DNA from: Dromiciops gliroides
Lineage: Eukaryota > Chordata > Mammalia > Microbiotheria > Microbiotheriidae
DNA length: 64,000 bases
NCBI RefSeq assembly: GCF_019393635.1
Contig: NC_057861.1
Coordinates: 167,688,303 to 167,752,302, forward strand
Direction: 5' to 3'
A program made the position numbers and the translations under genes. The notes beneath the pieces are model-generated. The model was not told where the DNA came from. It did not search any database and was given only the letters and a program-made list of their open reading frames with translations. Position 1 is the stretch's first letter. Each line of letters opens with the position of its first letter. Shown one piece after another: positions 1-37,639 of this stretch.

Positions 1-894
1 ATCACTGATTCATAAATATTGAAAAAAATCTAAAATCATTCCAAAGCCACCTTTTGGATCAGACACAACAGAACAATGACGCACAACACAATAATTCAGC
101 TCACACAAGTGTGCTATTTTCTTTTTGTTAAAAAATGAGGAAGGGTATGGAGAGTTGAAATTTATATATCAAATTCAGCACATAGTCTCATGCTTCACAA
201 TTTTGCTGCTAAATCTCAGATTGATATAAATTCATCTGGATTCTTTGATCAGTATAAGGAAGTTCTCCCAATGTGCGTATTGTAGTAAACAGCAGCAAAA
301 TACCAAAACAAAATACTATATTGCTAAAAGCAGCTACTCCTGCTTGTGCCTTTAGAATACTAGTTGCAGATATAAAAAAACACCCAGAGAATTTGTGCCA
401 TCACTGCTAAATTGGTAGCTATTCTCAGGAACAGAGTAGCTAAATTATTTTCTGCTGTACAGTTCAAGGCATGATAGTAAAAATGAGAACTCCTTATACA
501 ATAATATTAGGCAATTATTCATTATGTTTTCTGGAAAGGAAAAAAAAAAACCCACCACAAATTTTCAGTGGGATACAGACATGCCAGCATTACATTTAGC
601 ACTCTAAAGGCACATTTCAGGTAGTACAACAATGATTCTGGTAAGACCAACTGCTTACACACACACACGCACACACACAGTTTTTAATGGTTTAAAAAAC
701 CCAAATTTGTTACTTTAGAAAAAACATATGCAGTGCATTTTCAGCAATATTATCGCCACAGCTCTGATTACTCAGTCCAAACAGAAGTAGTAGTTTCCTC
801 ATATGTTGATATGGCTTCTCTGCACTAATTCCCATCAGGCCAAAAAATGTTAGGGCAGGTTTAGTAAAGATTGAATTGTTGCACAAATGAACAT
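1..894 (-). other. SSR1: SSR1 3' untranslated region (partial)
   Basis: AT-rich sequence follows the SSR1 stop codon. It contains a short interrupted (CA)n tract at 658-680, and no open frame and no clear interspersed repeat are seen. The polyadenylation site is probably beyond the left edge. That this is UTR is inferred from position and from the long 3' UTR of mammalian SSR1. Confidence 0.6.
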
Positions 895-28162
<27,268 letters not shown>

Positions 28163-28274
28163 GGTGCGGCCAGCGGGCTTTCTAGCCTCCACAGGGTCCT
28201 ACAGCGGCTTCGACGGTAATGGCGATACTCCTCATCCGGGTTCTGAAGTGGGCGGGGCACGCACACGTAAACGG

Positions 28275-28320
28275 AACGTGGCCCCGCCTCCCTCCTCCCC
28301 AGCTCCGCTGTGAACGTGGC
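28275..28320 (-). promoter_or_regulatory. Pair of XBP1/UPRE-like ACGT elements upstream of SSR1
   Basis: AACGTGGC occurs twice, at 28275-28282 and 28313-28320, 38 bp apart. On the SSR1 strand both read GCCACGTT. The GCCACGT core resembles the XBP1/ATF6 binding motif. TRAP subunits are known targets of the unfolded protein response, so the placement 113-158 bp upstream of the start codon fits. No CCAAT-N9 partner (full ERSE) was found. Binding is inferred. Confidence 0.5.
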
Positions 28321-28392
28321 TCTGTCACAGGCTAGGGAAGCCCAGGTGCAGGGGCTGGGTGGGGGAGGAGCGGGATGGCGTGATAAGAAGCA

Positions 28393-28402
28393 GTCACGTG
28401 AC
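28393..28402. promoter_or_regulatory. E-box palindrome GTCACGTGAC
   Basis: A perfect 10-bp palindrome, GTCACGTGAC, lies about 230 bp upstream of the SSR1 start codon. It matches the core of USF and MiT/TFE (CLEAR-type) sites. Function is inferred from the motif and its location in a CpG island. Confidence 0.45.
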
Positions 28403-28669
28403 ATCCTCACTTGGGCTCTTGGCTGGGAAAGTGGCGGCTTCCCTCTTCCAGGTGAGTTTTCCGGCTACCGGATGTGGCTTTTCCCCCCAATTTTGACTTG
28501 GCCTTTGGGAGTCTATAGGGAAGGTGAATCCGGCTCAAGGAGGCAGGACACAGATTATTTCTCTCTCCTCTATCCTAGGTACGTAGGGCTGCTGATCTTT
28601 CTAAGCCTTGTGCTCTGTTATGGGGAAATAGGTGGGGGGTTGAGATACAGGGGTAGGGCTTTGGGATAG

Positions 28670-30091
28670 GATTCTTACGAATTCCTCTTTAAAGAATTAC
28701 ACCCTCTTGCACACAAATCCAACTAGAATAAAATAATGGTTTATTTAGGTTCTAGGAAAAGGAAACCAAGAGAGAAATCCTTTGAGTTCTTCTCATGGGG
28801 AGAAGGCATGGCACAGAGGCGTGCCTTTGAGATACCTATCTCCTCAAGCTGGAGACAGGTAGATACATTTATAGAGGACTGATGGGGGTGATCATCTGAC
28901 TGTGGAAAGTTCCCTTATTAGGGGATGACCATTTCCCACTGGTGGTGGCTGGGGGATTTGGGTCAGGGTGATATGGTGGGGAAATGGGTACGGGTTGGGG
29001 TTCTTAGGAATTCCTCTTTAAAGAATTACACCCGGGGCGGCTAGGTGGAGCAGTGGATAAAGCACTGGCCCTGGAGTCAGGAGTACCTGAGTTCAAATCC
29101 GGCCTCAGCCACTAAACACTCACTAGCTGTGTGACCCTGGGCAAGTCACTTAACCCCAATTGCCTCACTAAAAAAAAAAAAAAAAGAATTACACCCTCTT
29201 GCACACAAAAAGTAGTTAGAATAAGGTGATAGTTTATTTAGGAGCAAGGGAAGGGTGGGGGGAGGGAAACCATGAAAGAAATTCTTAGACTTTTCATGGG
29301 GAGATTTGGCATAAAGCACATGGCTCAGAGGTACCAAATCTCCTCGAACAGGAGACTGGAAGGTACTTTTATAGAGGACTGATGGGGGTGGACCATTTTC
29401 CTGTGGAAAGTTCCTTTAGTGAAGGTGGACCATCCCCCACTGGTGGTAACTAAAGGAATTGGGTGAGGGGTGGCTACAGATCCCTCTTCAGAACACAAAG
29501 GCCGAAGCCACACCCAAACTTATCTCCCCAGGATAAGGGAGACCAGAATGAAGGGTAGGAATCCCAAGCTAGCTCAGTCCGATTTGGTTCCTCTAGGCGT
29601 TATCTGTCCTCTGGTTTAGTTTCTCAAGGAGAAGATTCCTCGGTGTGCGCCAGAGAAATTCTGGGGTGGTCTGCGCCCCATGACAAGGGTTAGCTTCGAC
29701 TCTCTCCACCCATCTCTCTCCTCCAGCTGCAAAGGCAGCAGCCACACTTAATCTTATCTCCCCAGGGGTGGGGGAGACTGGAATTAAGGGTGGTGGTCCT
29801 AAAGCTAACTCATTCCTGATCTGGTGCCACTTATCTCTTCAGGTGTGTCTGTCCTTTGGTTTAGTTTCTCAAGGAGAAGGTTCTTTGATGTACCCAAGAA
29901 GACTTCTGGGGTGCTAGGCCCATAACATGCTCTCTCTCTTTACTAATATTTAATATGCTTTGATAAATGCTTAATGCCCCAAACTGGTGCAGTAACCTCT
30001 AATTTTTAAGTAACTATACATTAGAACCCCAGGTAATTTTCCCTAAAACTTGGGAAAATTATAGGGCAACCCCATAAAATTTTAAACATAA
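28670..30091 (+). mobile_element. LTR-like block with tandemly repeated upstream part
   Basis: A 330-bp unit starting at AGGAATTCCTCTTTAAAGAA occurs twice (from 28676 and from 29006). Both carry ATTACACCCTCTTGCACAC, TTTATAGAGGACTGATGGGG and GTGGAAAGTTCC. A second, different direct repeat (about 29480-29680 and 29725-29915) shares CTTATCTCCCCAGG, TTTAGTTTCTCAAGGAGAAG and TTCTGGGGTG. The block ends with CTTTACTAATATTTAATATG, TGATAAATGCTTAATGCCCC and a CATAACA end like the R-U5 of the provirus LTR at 30863. I infer an LTR with an expanded U3, or two LTRs side by side. Confidence 0.6.
29034..29182 (+). repeat. tRNA-headed SINE (CCAATTGCC subtype)
   Basis: The copy is inserted in the second repeat unit of the LTR-like block and flanked by AAAGAATTACACCC at 29020-29033 and 29183-29196. 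Confidence 0.94.
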
Positions 30092-30862
30092 CATTTCCCT
30101 CTCTTCCCAAAGTAGTTTAGGAAACAAAACTCATAAAGGAAGACGTGGGCCAAGGCATTCTGAAACTGAAAGAAAGGGCTCAAGCCTTTGAAAAGGCTGG
30201 AAACTACTCCTAGTGGTCTTTGATGCCTATTATTTATCATCTCTCTAGCCACTCCCCCTTCCTACTGTATGGAAGAAATAAGTCCTTTCTGAGGGCAGCT
30301 AGGTGGTGCAGTGGATAGAGCACTGGCCCTGAATCCAGGAGGATCTGAGTTCAAATCTGGCCTCAGACACTTGACACTAGCTGTGTGACCCTGGGCAAGT
30401 CACTTAACCCCCATTACCCCGCAAAAAAAAAAAAAGAAAGAAGTCCTTTCTGACTTCCCACTACTGCCAAAATATATTATGACAATGTAAAAATTATAGA
30501 GGTAAAAAGAAACCTAGATTTTATTATGCTTAAGCATAGGTGCAGACCTCGGAAAAACAACAAGCCTGAACATACATTAGGATTCTAAGAAGGTCTCTTA
30601 TAGAAAAAATTATATTAGTGTGACAGAGAAATAATTTGTTTACATACTGGAATTTTGTACATTCCCCTTAGACAATAAAAGTTAAAGAAAAGATAGATTC
30701 ATAATCCTATGCTTCCTTCAATGTTTTAAAAGTTGATCAAACTTGATTAAACAGACTCATAATCTCATGCATAAAACAAACCTAGTTAAACAGACTCTAT
30801 AGTTAAACTAAGTCAGGTTACATATTAAATTACATTTAGAGTGTTCACAAATAGGTTGTCTA
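30092..30862 (+). other. Unassigned sequence between two LTR remnants, with one SINE
   Basis: AT-rich sequence starting TTTCCCTCTCTTCCCAAAGT. No PBS or gag frame is seen after the upstream LTR end. It may be a remnant of internal retroviral sequence or host DNA. Confidence 0.35.
30292..30441 (+). repeat. tRNA-headed SINE (CTCATTGCCC-like subtype)
   Basis: A forward copy is flanked by AGTCCTTTCTG at 30281-30291 and 30442-30452. Confidence 0.93.
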
Positions 30863-31064
30863 GGCTAGATAGGCCTTTTCTTAACTTTCTGACCCAGGTG
30901 TTCTCTTTTTACTAATATTTGGTATGCTTTAATAAATGCTTAATGCCCCCAAATTGGTACAAAAGATTCTAATTTATAAGTAACAAATATATTAGAAACC
31001 CCAGCTAATTTTCCCCAAACTTGGGACAGAAATAAGGTGACCACATTTAATTTTACTCATTACA
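30863..31064 (+). mobile_element. Truncated 5' LTR of the class I provirus (R-U5)
   Basis: It matches the 3' LTR (47353-48032) nearly base for base from TAGGCTAGATAGGCC to the CA end. Shared landmarks are TTTAATAAATGCTTAATGCC, TAAGTAACAAATATATTAGA and GGGACAGAAATAAGGTGACC. U3 is missing, so the 5' part was lost or replaced. Confidence 0.85.
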
Positions 31065-31068
31065 GTTT

Positions 31069-31098
31069 TGGTAACCAGGAAAGGGGGTTCTGAACCCC
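31069..31098 (+). promoter_or_regulatory. Probable primer binding site, tRNA-Leu-like
   Basis: Four bases after the LTR end, TGGTAACCAGG and then GGGGGTTC..GAACCCC resemble the complement of the 3' end of a leucine tRNA (TGGTACCAGG type) with one inserted A. The match is made from memory of tRNA-Leu(UAA). Confidence 0.5.
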
Positions 31099-31366
31099 TC
31101 AATCTTCTGATCTTCTCTGCAAAAGACGCTGGGTAAGAAATTCCATGTTTGTGTTTGTGGGGGTTTTTTTCCCCCTTATTTCTATGTCTCACCTATTCTG
31201 GCTGATTTTATGTGCCTGTCCCTTTAATTTTTCTAAGTACCTCCTAAGTACCTGCTCCTTTTTTTAACTTTAGTCTGGTTAATCAGATAAACAGGGGGGA
31301 TAAGAGGAAAAGTTTGGGATTTTAATTTTTTTTTGAGACAATTGCAGGCTGTAATTTCATAAGATC

Positions 31367-32734
31367 ATGTTAACCCTTTGTCCTTTTGAATATTCTATTC
31401 CTATTTTTATTTTTACTTTTCTTTGTGTTGTAGTAAGGAAATTTTTGAATTACAGGAAGGGGATTAGAAATAGCATACCCTGCAGTATTCCCCAGGACTC
31501 TCCATTAGGAAAGCTACTCATGGATTGGGACAAGGGAAAATTTACAGTGAAATCAAACATGACCAAGGGAAAGCTTATCGAACTGTGTTTTATGTGGCGT
31601 AGCTTATTAGAGGAACAATGGCCACAATATGGGTCATTTGATACCCAAACATTGAGGAACTTGCAATTAATGCTATACCTCAAGTCCCCCAAAGATTTAA
31701 CTTATTGGGAACTCTGGAGTAGAGTGAGCAAGGAGCTGACCCAAGGGGATACAAGAGATGGGGGATCTGAGCCCGAGTTTGAATCTGAGCCTGTTTCTCA
31801 GGCTAGAATGCCAAATGGCCCAACTTCTATCTTCTCTCCCTCTATTTCCTCTATGCCAGTTGCAGAAGAAAATTCACTTTTACAGAAGTCAGAAAAACCC
31901 CAAATGATTCCCCTTCAAGAGATCCTCACCCATGATTGAAAGGGTGCTGTAGTGAGGCTCAGACAATACACACCCTTTGGGCCCAAAGATTTGAGTTCAT
32001 GGAAACAAAATATTCCTAAATTTGATGAGGATCCCATAGAAGTTATCAACCAGTTTAGGGCAGTTTTTAGAGTTTATCAGCCCACTTGGGGTGATGTTAC
32101 TTATCTCATGGAAATGATATTATCCCCAGGGGAAAGAGCTGATATAATAGCTGCAGCAAACACCCTGGAAGCAATGGGAAAAGTTGATATTGTATGGCCT
32201 TTAGAAGACCCTGACTGGGACCCCAATATCCCTGAGCATATTGATATGTTGAAGGAAGCAAGAGAAACATTGTTGAAGGCAATGGAATCCTGTGCTAGAA
32301 AGACTTATAACTGGCAAAAATTTATAGATACAGTTCAGGAACCTAATGAAAGACCTAATAGATTCTATGACAGACTGTGTAAGAATGCCAGGAAATATGC
32401 TAGACTAAACCCATTAGACACTAGAGATGCCCATATCATCTCTTCTCAATTTATATACCAGTCCTTACCAGAAATACAGAAATATTTTGAAAGGCAGTGT
32501 CCAGGCTGGGGTAGTATGAGTCCTGACAGACTTAAAGAAATAGCAACATGTATTTATGAAAGAAATGAGAGGGAAGAAAGGAAGAGACAGAGCATTTTAG
32601 CTCCAGTACAGAAAACAATGAGGCAGCGAGGCTGGGCAGTTGAGAATCACTATCAACCCCAGTATCACTATCAGCCCCCTAGATTTTGCATTTGCTGCCA
32701 TAGACAAGGGCACACAGTACGGTACTATTCCTAG
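31367..32734 (+). pseudogene. ERV gag (matrix to nucleocapsid), decayed gammaretrovirus-like
   Basis: Two open blocks in one frame (31367-31939 and 31952-32734) are separated by a single in-frame stop at 31937-31939. The first has the matrix-like features MDWDKGKF and the variable Pro/Ser-rich link. The second is capsid, with the major homology region QEPNERPNRFYDRL followed by QKYFERQCPGW. The nucleocapsid zinc knuckle near 32685-32730 is damaged: the last Cys of CX2CX4HX4C is Tyr (CICCHRQGHTVRYY). A UAG then stops the frame, and Gln/Asn/Arg-rich codons continue to about 32933. In a gammaretrovirus Gag builds the virion core. This copy cannot make a full protein without readthrough. Confidence 0.85.
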
Positions 32735-32934
32735 AACTATGCAAATGGAACTGAACCAAAATACAGTTTCTCTCAGAGTAGTACAGAGAGGCAGAATGAA
32801 AATAGAGATAGATCTTTTCAGTGGGGTACAGAAAGACAGGGGCAAAACAGACCCTTTCAGAGAGATATATGTGAGAAGTGTGAAAACAATTACAGGCCCT
32901 TTCAAAACGGTATAGATCAGAGAGATAGGGAGGA

Positions 32935-33245
32935 GTGATGGTGTATGGGGAGCGGGGGAGGACAGTGGAATCTGGAGACTTTACCTTTCCAGACCCTGAA
33001 ATTTTTAGCCCTCTCATGCCAATCCATTCAACTTCCCAAAGTAATGAAACCCATGTAACCCTTAGGGTTGGAGATACTTATTATGATTTTTTATTAGATA
33101 CAGGAGCCTCAAGATCAGTCCTAGCGAGCAAACCTGACCCTGAATGTATATCTATTGGATCTCTAAATGTAATTGGAGTTTCATGAAAAATTCAAACAGT
33201 TGCAAGATTAACCCCTTGCATAGTGAATCTGAGCCTAACAGTAGA
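32935..33245 (+). pseudogene. ERV protease, first copy (truncated)
   Basis: The frame is -1 relative to gag and contains the aspartic protease signature LLDTGAS with upstream VTLRVGDTYYDF. It breaks off in the middle of the protease. At about 33230-33250 the sequence jumps back to gag capsid codons. The catalytic Asp is present, but the domain is incomplete. Confidence 0.8.
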
Positions 33246-33442
33246 ACAAGATTCTATGACAGGTTGTGTAAGCATGCCAGGCAATATGCTGGACTAGACC
33301 CATTAGACCCTAGAGATGCCCGTATTATCTGTTCTCATTTTGTATACCAGTCCATACCAGAAATTCAGAAATATTTTAAAAGGCAGTGTCCAGGCTGGAA
33401 TAGTTTGAGTCCTGACAGACTTAAAGAAATAGCAACATATAT
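33230..33442 (+). pseudogene. ERV gag capsid, second (duplicated) copy, part 1
   Basis: Codons RFYDRLCKHARQYAGLDPL and QKYFKRQCPGWNSLS repeat the capsid segment at about 32357-32540 with many substitutions. It is cut by an L1 insertion at 33443 and resumes at 34755. Confidence 0.85.
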
Positions 33443-33540
33443 AGCAGGTTTTTTTGTTTGTTTGTTTTAGCAACAAACATTTATTTTATTTTTTCCAGTT
33501 ACATGTAAGGGTAGTTTTCAACATTCATTTTCTTTCTTTC

Positions 33541-33690
33541 TTTTTTTTTTTTTGTGGAGCAGTGAGGGTTAAGTGACTTTCCCAGGGTCACATAGCTAGT
33601 AAGTGTCAAGTGTCTGAGGCCGGATTTGAATTCAGGTACTCCTGAATCCAGGGCTGGTGCTTTATTCACTGCGACACCTAGCTACCTTGC
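33541..33690 (-). repeat. tRNA-headed SINE inside the deleted L1
   Basis: A reverse copy sits exactly between the L1 3' tail and the broken end of ORF1, that is, at the L1 deletion junction. Confidence 0.88.
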
Positions 33691-34093
33691 CCTCTATTTT
33701 TTTAGTCATTTGGATTTGCTTTATTGTGTCTTGGTTTCCCATAGAGTCACCAGCTTCCATTTGTTCAATCCTCATTCTTAGGCAATTATTTTCATCAGAG
33801 AGCTTTTGTACCTCCTTTTCCATTTGGCCAATTTGACTTTTCAAGCTGTTGACTTTTTTCTCATGTCTTTCCTGCATCACCCTCATTTCTCTTTCCATTT
33901 TTTCCTCTACCTCTCTAACTTTATCTTCAAAGTCCTTTTTGAACACCTCTATGGCCTGAGACCAATTCATATTTTTCTTGGAAGCTTTAGATACAGGGGC
34001 CCTGATGTTGACATCTTCCTCTGAGGATGCACCGTGGTCTTCCTTGTTACTGAAGAAACTTTCTATGGTCCTCACCTTTCTCTTTCTTCTCAT
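33662..34093 (-). pseudogene. L1 ORF1 N-terminal half (coiled-coil region)
   Basis: About 135 residues starting MRRKRKVRTIESFFSNKED have a long heptad-rich acidic and basic segment (VREVEEKMEREM, LKSQIGQMEKEVQKLSDE). This fits the coiled coil of the L1 ORF1 RNA-binding trimer. The RRM and C-terminal domains are missing; the frame runs into the SINE. Confidence 0.8.
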
Positions 34094-34754
34094 CTTGCCT
34101 TTCTTTTACTTGACTTTTAGCTCCTTAAAGTGGAGCACTGTTTCCAGGCTGCAGTATCCCAAGCTTCAGAAGTCCCAAGTGTTATGATTTAAGGAGGATC
34201 AGGTTCTTCCCTTGCCTGGCCTGTTCTCTGGTCTGTAGATGACCCCAGACCAACTTGCTAATCAGCCAGCTTTGTGTGTTGTGGTTGTTAGCTCTGACGA
34301 GCCTGTGCCCCTCCCCCACCTGGGCCACTGCTACTCAAGCCTACCTCCTGGTTCTCAGCAGGGGTGAAAAACCCAAGTTCTGCCTCAGCACCAGCATAGA
34401 CCCCTTTAGTCTCCCCCCTGCCCAGGGCTCAGCCCTCTCACCAGACTGTGAACTTAGTTCCAGACAACACTGGCACTTCAGCTGATTCTCCTTCTCTGGT
34501 GAAGCCTTCCTGGGACTGGATCTGTGTCAGGGTGACTGTGGGGTTGGGCTCGATTCCTGTATCAGCATAGCAGCTCCCTTCTTCTGACCTTCCAAGCCAT
34601 TCTTGGTTAGAAGATTTCAGCACATTCTTCTGTCAATTTTGCTGCTCTGGGCATTTTCCCATGGCATTAATTGGATGTTTTTTGTAGTGATCATGTCATG
34701 AGTTCGAGAGCTTACTGCCTTTCCTCTGCCATCTTGGCTCTGCCCCGGAAGTCA

Positions 34755-35440
34755 CAACATATATTTATGAAGGAAATGAGAAAGAAGAAAGGAACAGACA
34801 GGACATTTTAGCTCCAGTACAGGAAACAATGAGGCAGCAAGACTGGACAGTTGAAAATCACTATCAACCCCCTAGATTCTGCTATTACTGCAGCAAACAA
34901 GGACACTTGTTGAGGGAATGTAGAACTAGAAAACAGGAACTTAAGCAGGCAGTGGACAAGAGCCTTGAGGAATTCTTCAGGGGGAAATCAGAATAATTAT
35001 GGAAACTTTTATCAGAAAGGAAACAACCGAGGTAATTATAGTCCTTCTTACAGGCAGAATCAAAATGTGTATACTGAATCAGAATAACCATAGGCCTTAT
35101 CAGAGAGGCACAGAAGGACAGAACCAGGATCAAGGTAACCATGGACTCCCTCAGAGAGAGGCACAGGATTGACAAGATGAAGGGGAGGGATGAAAAGGAA
35201 ATACAGAAAGCTTTATTTTTCTAGACCCTGAATATATCAACCCCCTTATACCAATCCATTCACCTCCCCAGAGTAAGGAACCCCATGTGACCCTCAAAGT
35301 TGGGAATATGTATTATGATTGTCTGTTAGATACAGGAGCCTCTAAATCAGTATTAGTGAGTAAACTAGACCCTGGATGTAAAGCTATAGGATCTTTAAAT
35401 GTGGTAGGAATGTCAGGAAAGGCCTAAAGAGGGGCAGAAT
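34755..35440 (+). pseudogene. ERV gag nucleocapsid and protease, second copy
   Basis: Gag resumes with the capsid C-terminus (YEGNEKEERNRQ). The zinc knuckle CYYCSKQGHLLREC then follows at about 34879-34920 and is intact here (CX2CX4HX4C). A Gln/Asn-rich spacer leads to protease with LLDTGAS at about 35323-35343. A stop (TAA) interrupts after GMSGKA near 35425. Confidence 0.85.
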
Positions 35441-36960
35441 TAACCCCTCGCATGTATCTATGGGGCCTTTAACAGTAGAACATTCATTCTTACTTAATGC
35501 CTGAAATCTATTAGGTCATGATCTCCTTTGTAAACTTAGAGGGACCGTATCTTGTGCTCCAGATGGGGCTGCCTCCCTACAATTGCCAGAGGATACTGTT
35601 CATTTATTACCAATTTTGATTACAGATGCTCAAGGAACAGTAGGGGATACATCCAAAATCCCCTCTGACATTCCTGAGTCTTTATGGGCCTCATTCTCTA
35701 CTGAAGCAGGACTCCTTAAATCTGCCATGCCTGTTACCTTTAACATTAAAGGGGAACCACTCCCATCTATTCCACAGTATCCATTGTCTAAAGAAGCTAT
35801 AGAAAGAATCATCCCTATAATTGAGGATTTGAAAAGCCAGGGTATTATTGTTCCATGCCATCATTCTCCATGCAATATTACTCCCATTTTGCTAGTTAAA
35901 GAACCCAAAGATGGGCCAGATGGTAAACCTGTTTATCATTTCATACAAGATCTTTGAGCAATAAACTCTTATGTTATACCGAGACATACCATAGTCCCCA
36001 GCCCTGCCACAATAGTTTCTTCCATTCCATGTGATGCTACATGCTTCATGGTGGTAGACCTCTGCTCTGCCTTTTTCTCCATACCAGTGCATGAGGACTT
36101 CCAATATTTATTTGCTTTCACCTGGAAAAATACACGGTGGACCTGGACTGGACTACCACAGGGATTTGTAGACAGTCCTACATTATTTTCCTAAATTTTA
36201 CAGTAGGATCTCGCCTCCATTACCTTTAAAGGCTCCACTCTAGTACAATATGTTGATGACTTACTTTTAGCCTCCCCTAATGCTGAAATCTGTCAGGAAG
36301 ATAGCCGTCACTTATTATTAGAGCTACACAAGAGAGGCCACAAGGTTTCTAAGTCAAAGGTACAATGGTGCTTGCCCCAGGTAGACTATTTAGGCTTCAT
36401 TCTGGCTGCTGGAACTTGCTCTGTCTCTCCTAAGTGAGTCCAGGCCATTCAACAACTTTCTGCCCCCACTACTAAGAAGCAGTTAAGAGCCATTTTGGGA
36501 GCTACAGGGTTCTATAGACAGTAGATCCCTTATTTCAGGGAGCTCACTAAACCCCTGGTATCCTTAACAAAAAATAATGTTCTAGAGCCTTTGCAGCTGG
36601 AAACCCAACATCTCTCAGCTCTAAAAGAATTGAAACAGGCCCTATTATCAAGACCTGCCCTAGGCCTCCCAGATTACAATAAGCCCTTTACTCTCTTTGT
36701 GCATGAGCAAAGCAAGGAACTGGCTTCTGGAGTTCTGACTCAATCATTGGGGCCCACCTAATGCCCCATAGCTTACTCTTCAACCCAACTGAACTCTTTA
36801 GCCTCTAGGGTACCACCTTGCCTTAGGGAAGTGGCAGCCACAGCCTTTTTGATAGAAAAAGCCTCTAATCTGGTCTTAGGTAACTGTCTAATCATGCAAT
36901 GCCCTCATGAAATTGAGGCTCTCTTACTACGTCATAAGACAAGCCTTTTTAGATCAAAGG
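35441..36960 (+). pseudogene. ERV reverse transcriptase, pol copy 1
   Basis: Readable in one main frame with scattered stops. The N-terminus (35583-35957) has SIPQYPLSKEAIERI, then GIIVPCHHSPCN and LLVKEPKDG. Next come the substrate block VVDLCSAFFSIPVHED, LPQGFVDSPTLFS and the catalytic YVDD (36250-36261), which is intact, and then DYLGFILAAGT. The thumb and connection follow (TKPLVSLTKNN). The order and motifs match gammaretrovirus-type RT. Stops lie at about 35956, 36194 and 36436. Confidence 0.88.
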
Positions 36961-37071
36961 CTGGCTAAGTATGAAGTAGTCCTGTTAGGTAATAAAATAT
37001 CACTCTAAAATGCTGTACAGTTCTTAACCCAGCAACACTGCTCCCTACCTTAACCACTCTGAGAGGAGCTG

Positions 37072-37630
37072 TTGCATGACTGTGCTTCTTTAGTCGATAT
37101 GGCTGAGACACCCCTTGATGATCTTTTGGATACACCTTTAGAGAACCCTGATATTGTCCTCTATATGGATGGTTCTTCATTAATGAAAGATGGGACCCGT
37201 TTCAATGGGGCCGCTGTAGTTTCTGATTATGATACTGTCTGGGCAGCTTCTCTGCCTTCCCATTTTAGTGTGCAAGCTGCTGAACTTGTGGCTCTCACAC
37301 AAGCATGTAACATAGCCAAAGAGAAGAGTGCCACCATTTTTACTGACTTGAAATATTCTTTTAGCGTATGCCACAGAGTGGGCATGCTTTAGCTACAGAG
37401 GGTCGTTCTAACATCCTCTGGCAAAGCTATTGCTAATGGAGACCTTATCAAGGGCCTCCTATCTGCCCTGAAACTTCCCTCTGCTCTAGCCATTGTACAT
37501 TGCCCTGCCCACACAGGGAATAATGATCCTGTTTCAAAGGGGAATGCATGAGCTGATTCTGCAGCCAAACTTGCTGCTTCAGAAGCTCCTGAACATGTAT
37601 TTTACCTCTCAACTTCTGAGGATGTTCCTC
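37072..37630 (+). pseudogene. ERV RNase H, pol copy 1
   Basis: LYMDGSSLMKDG holds the first catalytic Asp and AAELVALTQA the Glu. FTDLKYSF carries the third acidic residue (D). A frame change follows near 37390. HCPAHTGNNDPV at about 37500 keeps the usual HxPAH-like block. Confidence 0.8.
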
Positions 37631-37639
37631 TCAACCTAA

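Larger units (their letters stand above)
33443..34754 (-). mobile_element. L1 element, 5'-complete but internally deleted, inserted in gag
   Basis: The target repeat CAACATATAT occurs at 33433-33442 and 34755-34764. In reverse, the element starts with the 5' UTR (GGGGCAGAGCCAAGATGGCA), then the N-terminal half of ORF1 (34093 down to 33662), then a SINE. It ends directly with the 3' tail (ACATGTAACTGGAAAAAATA and A/T-rich end). All of ORF2 is missing. Confidence 0.85.
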
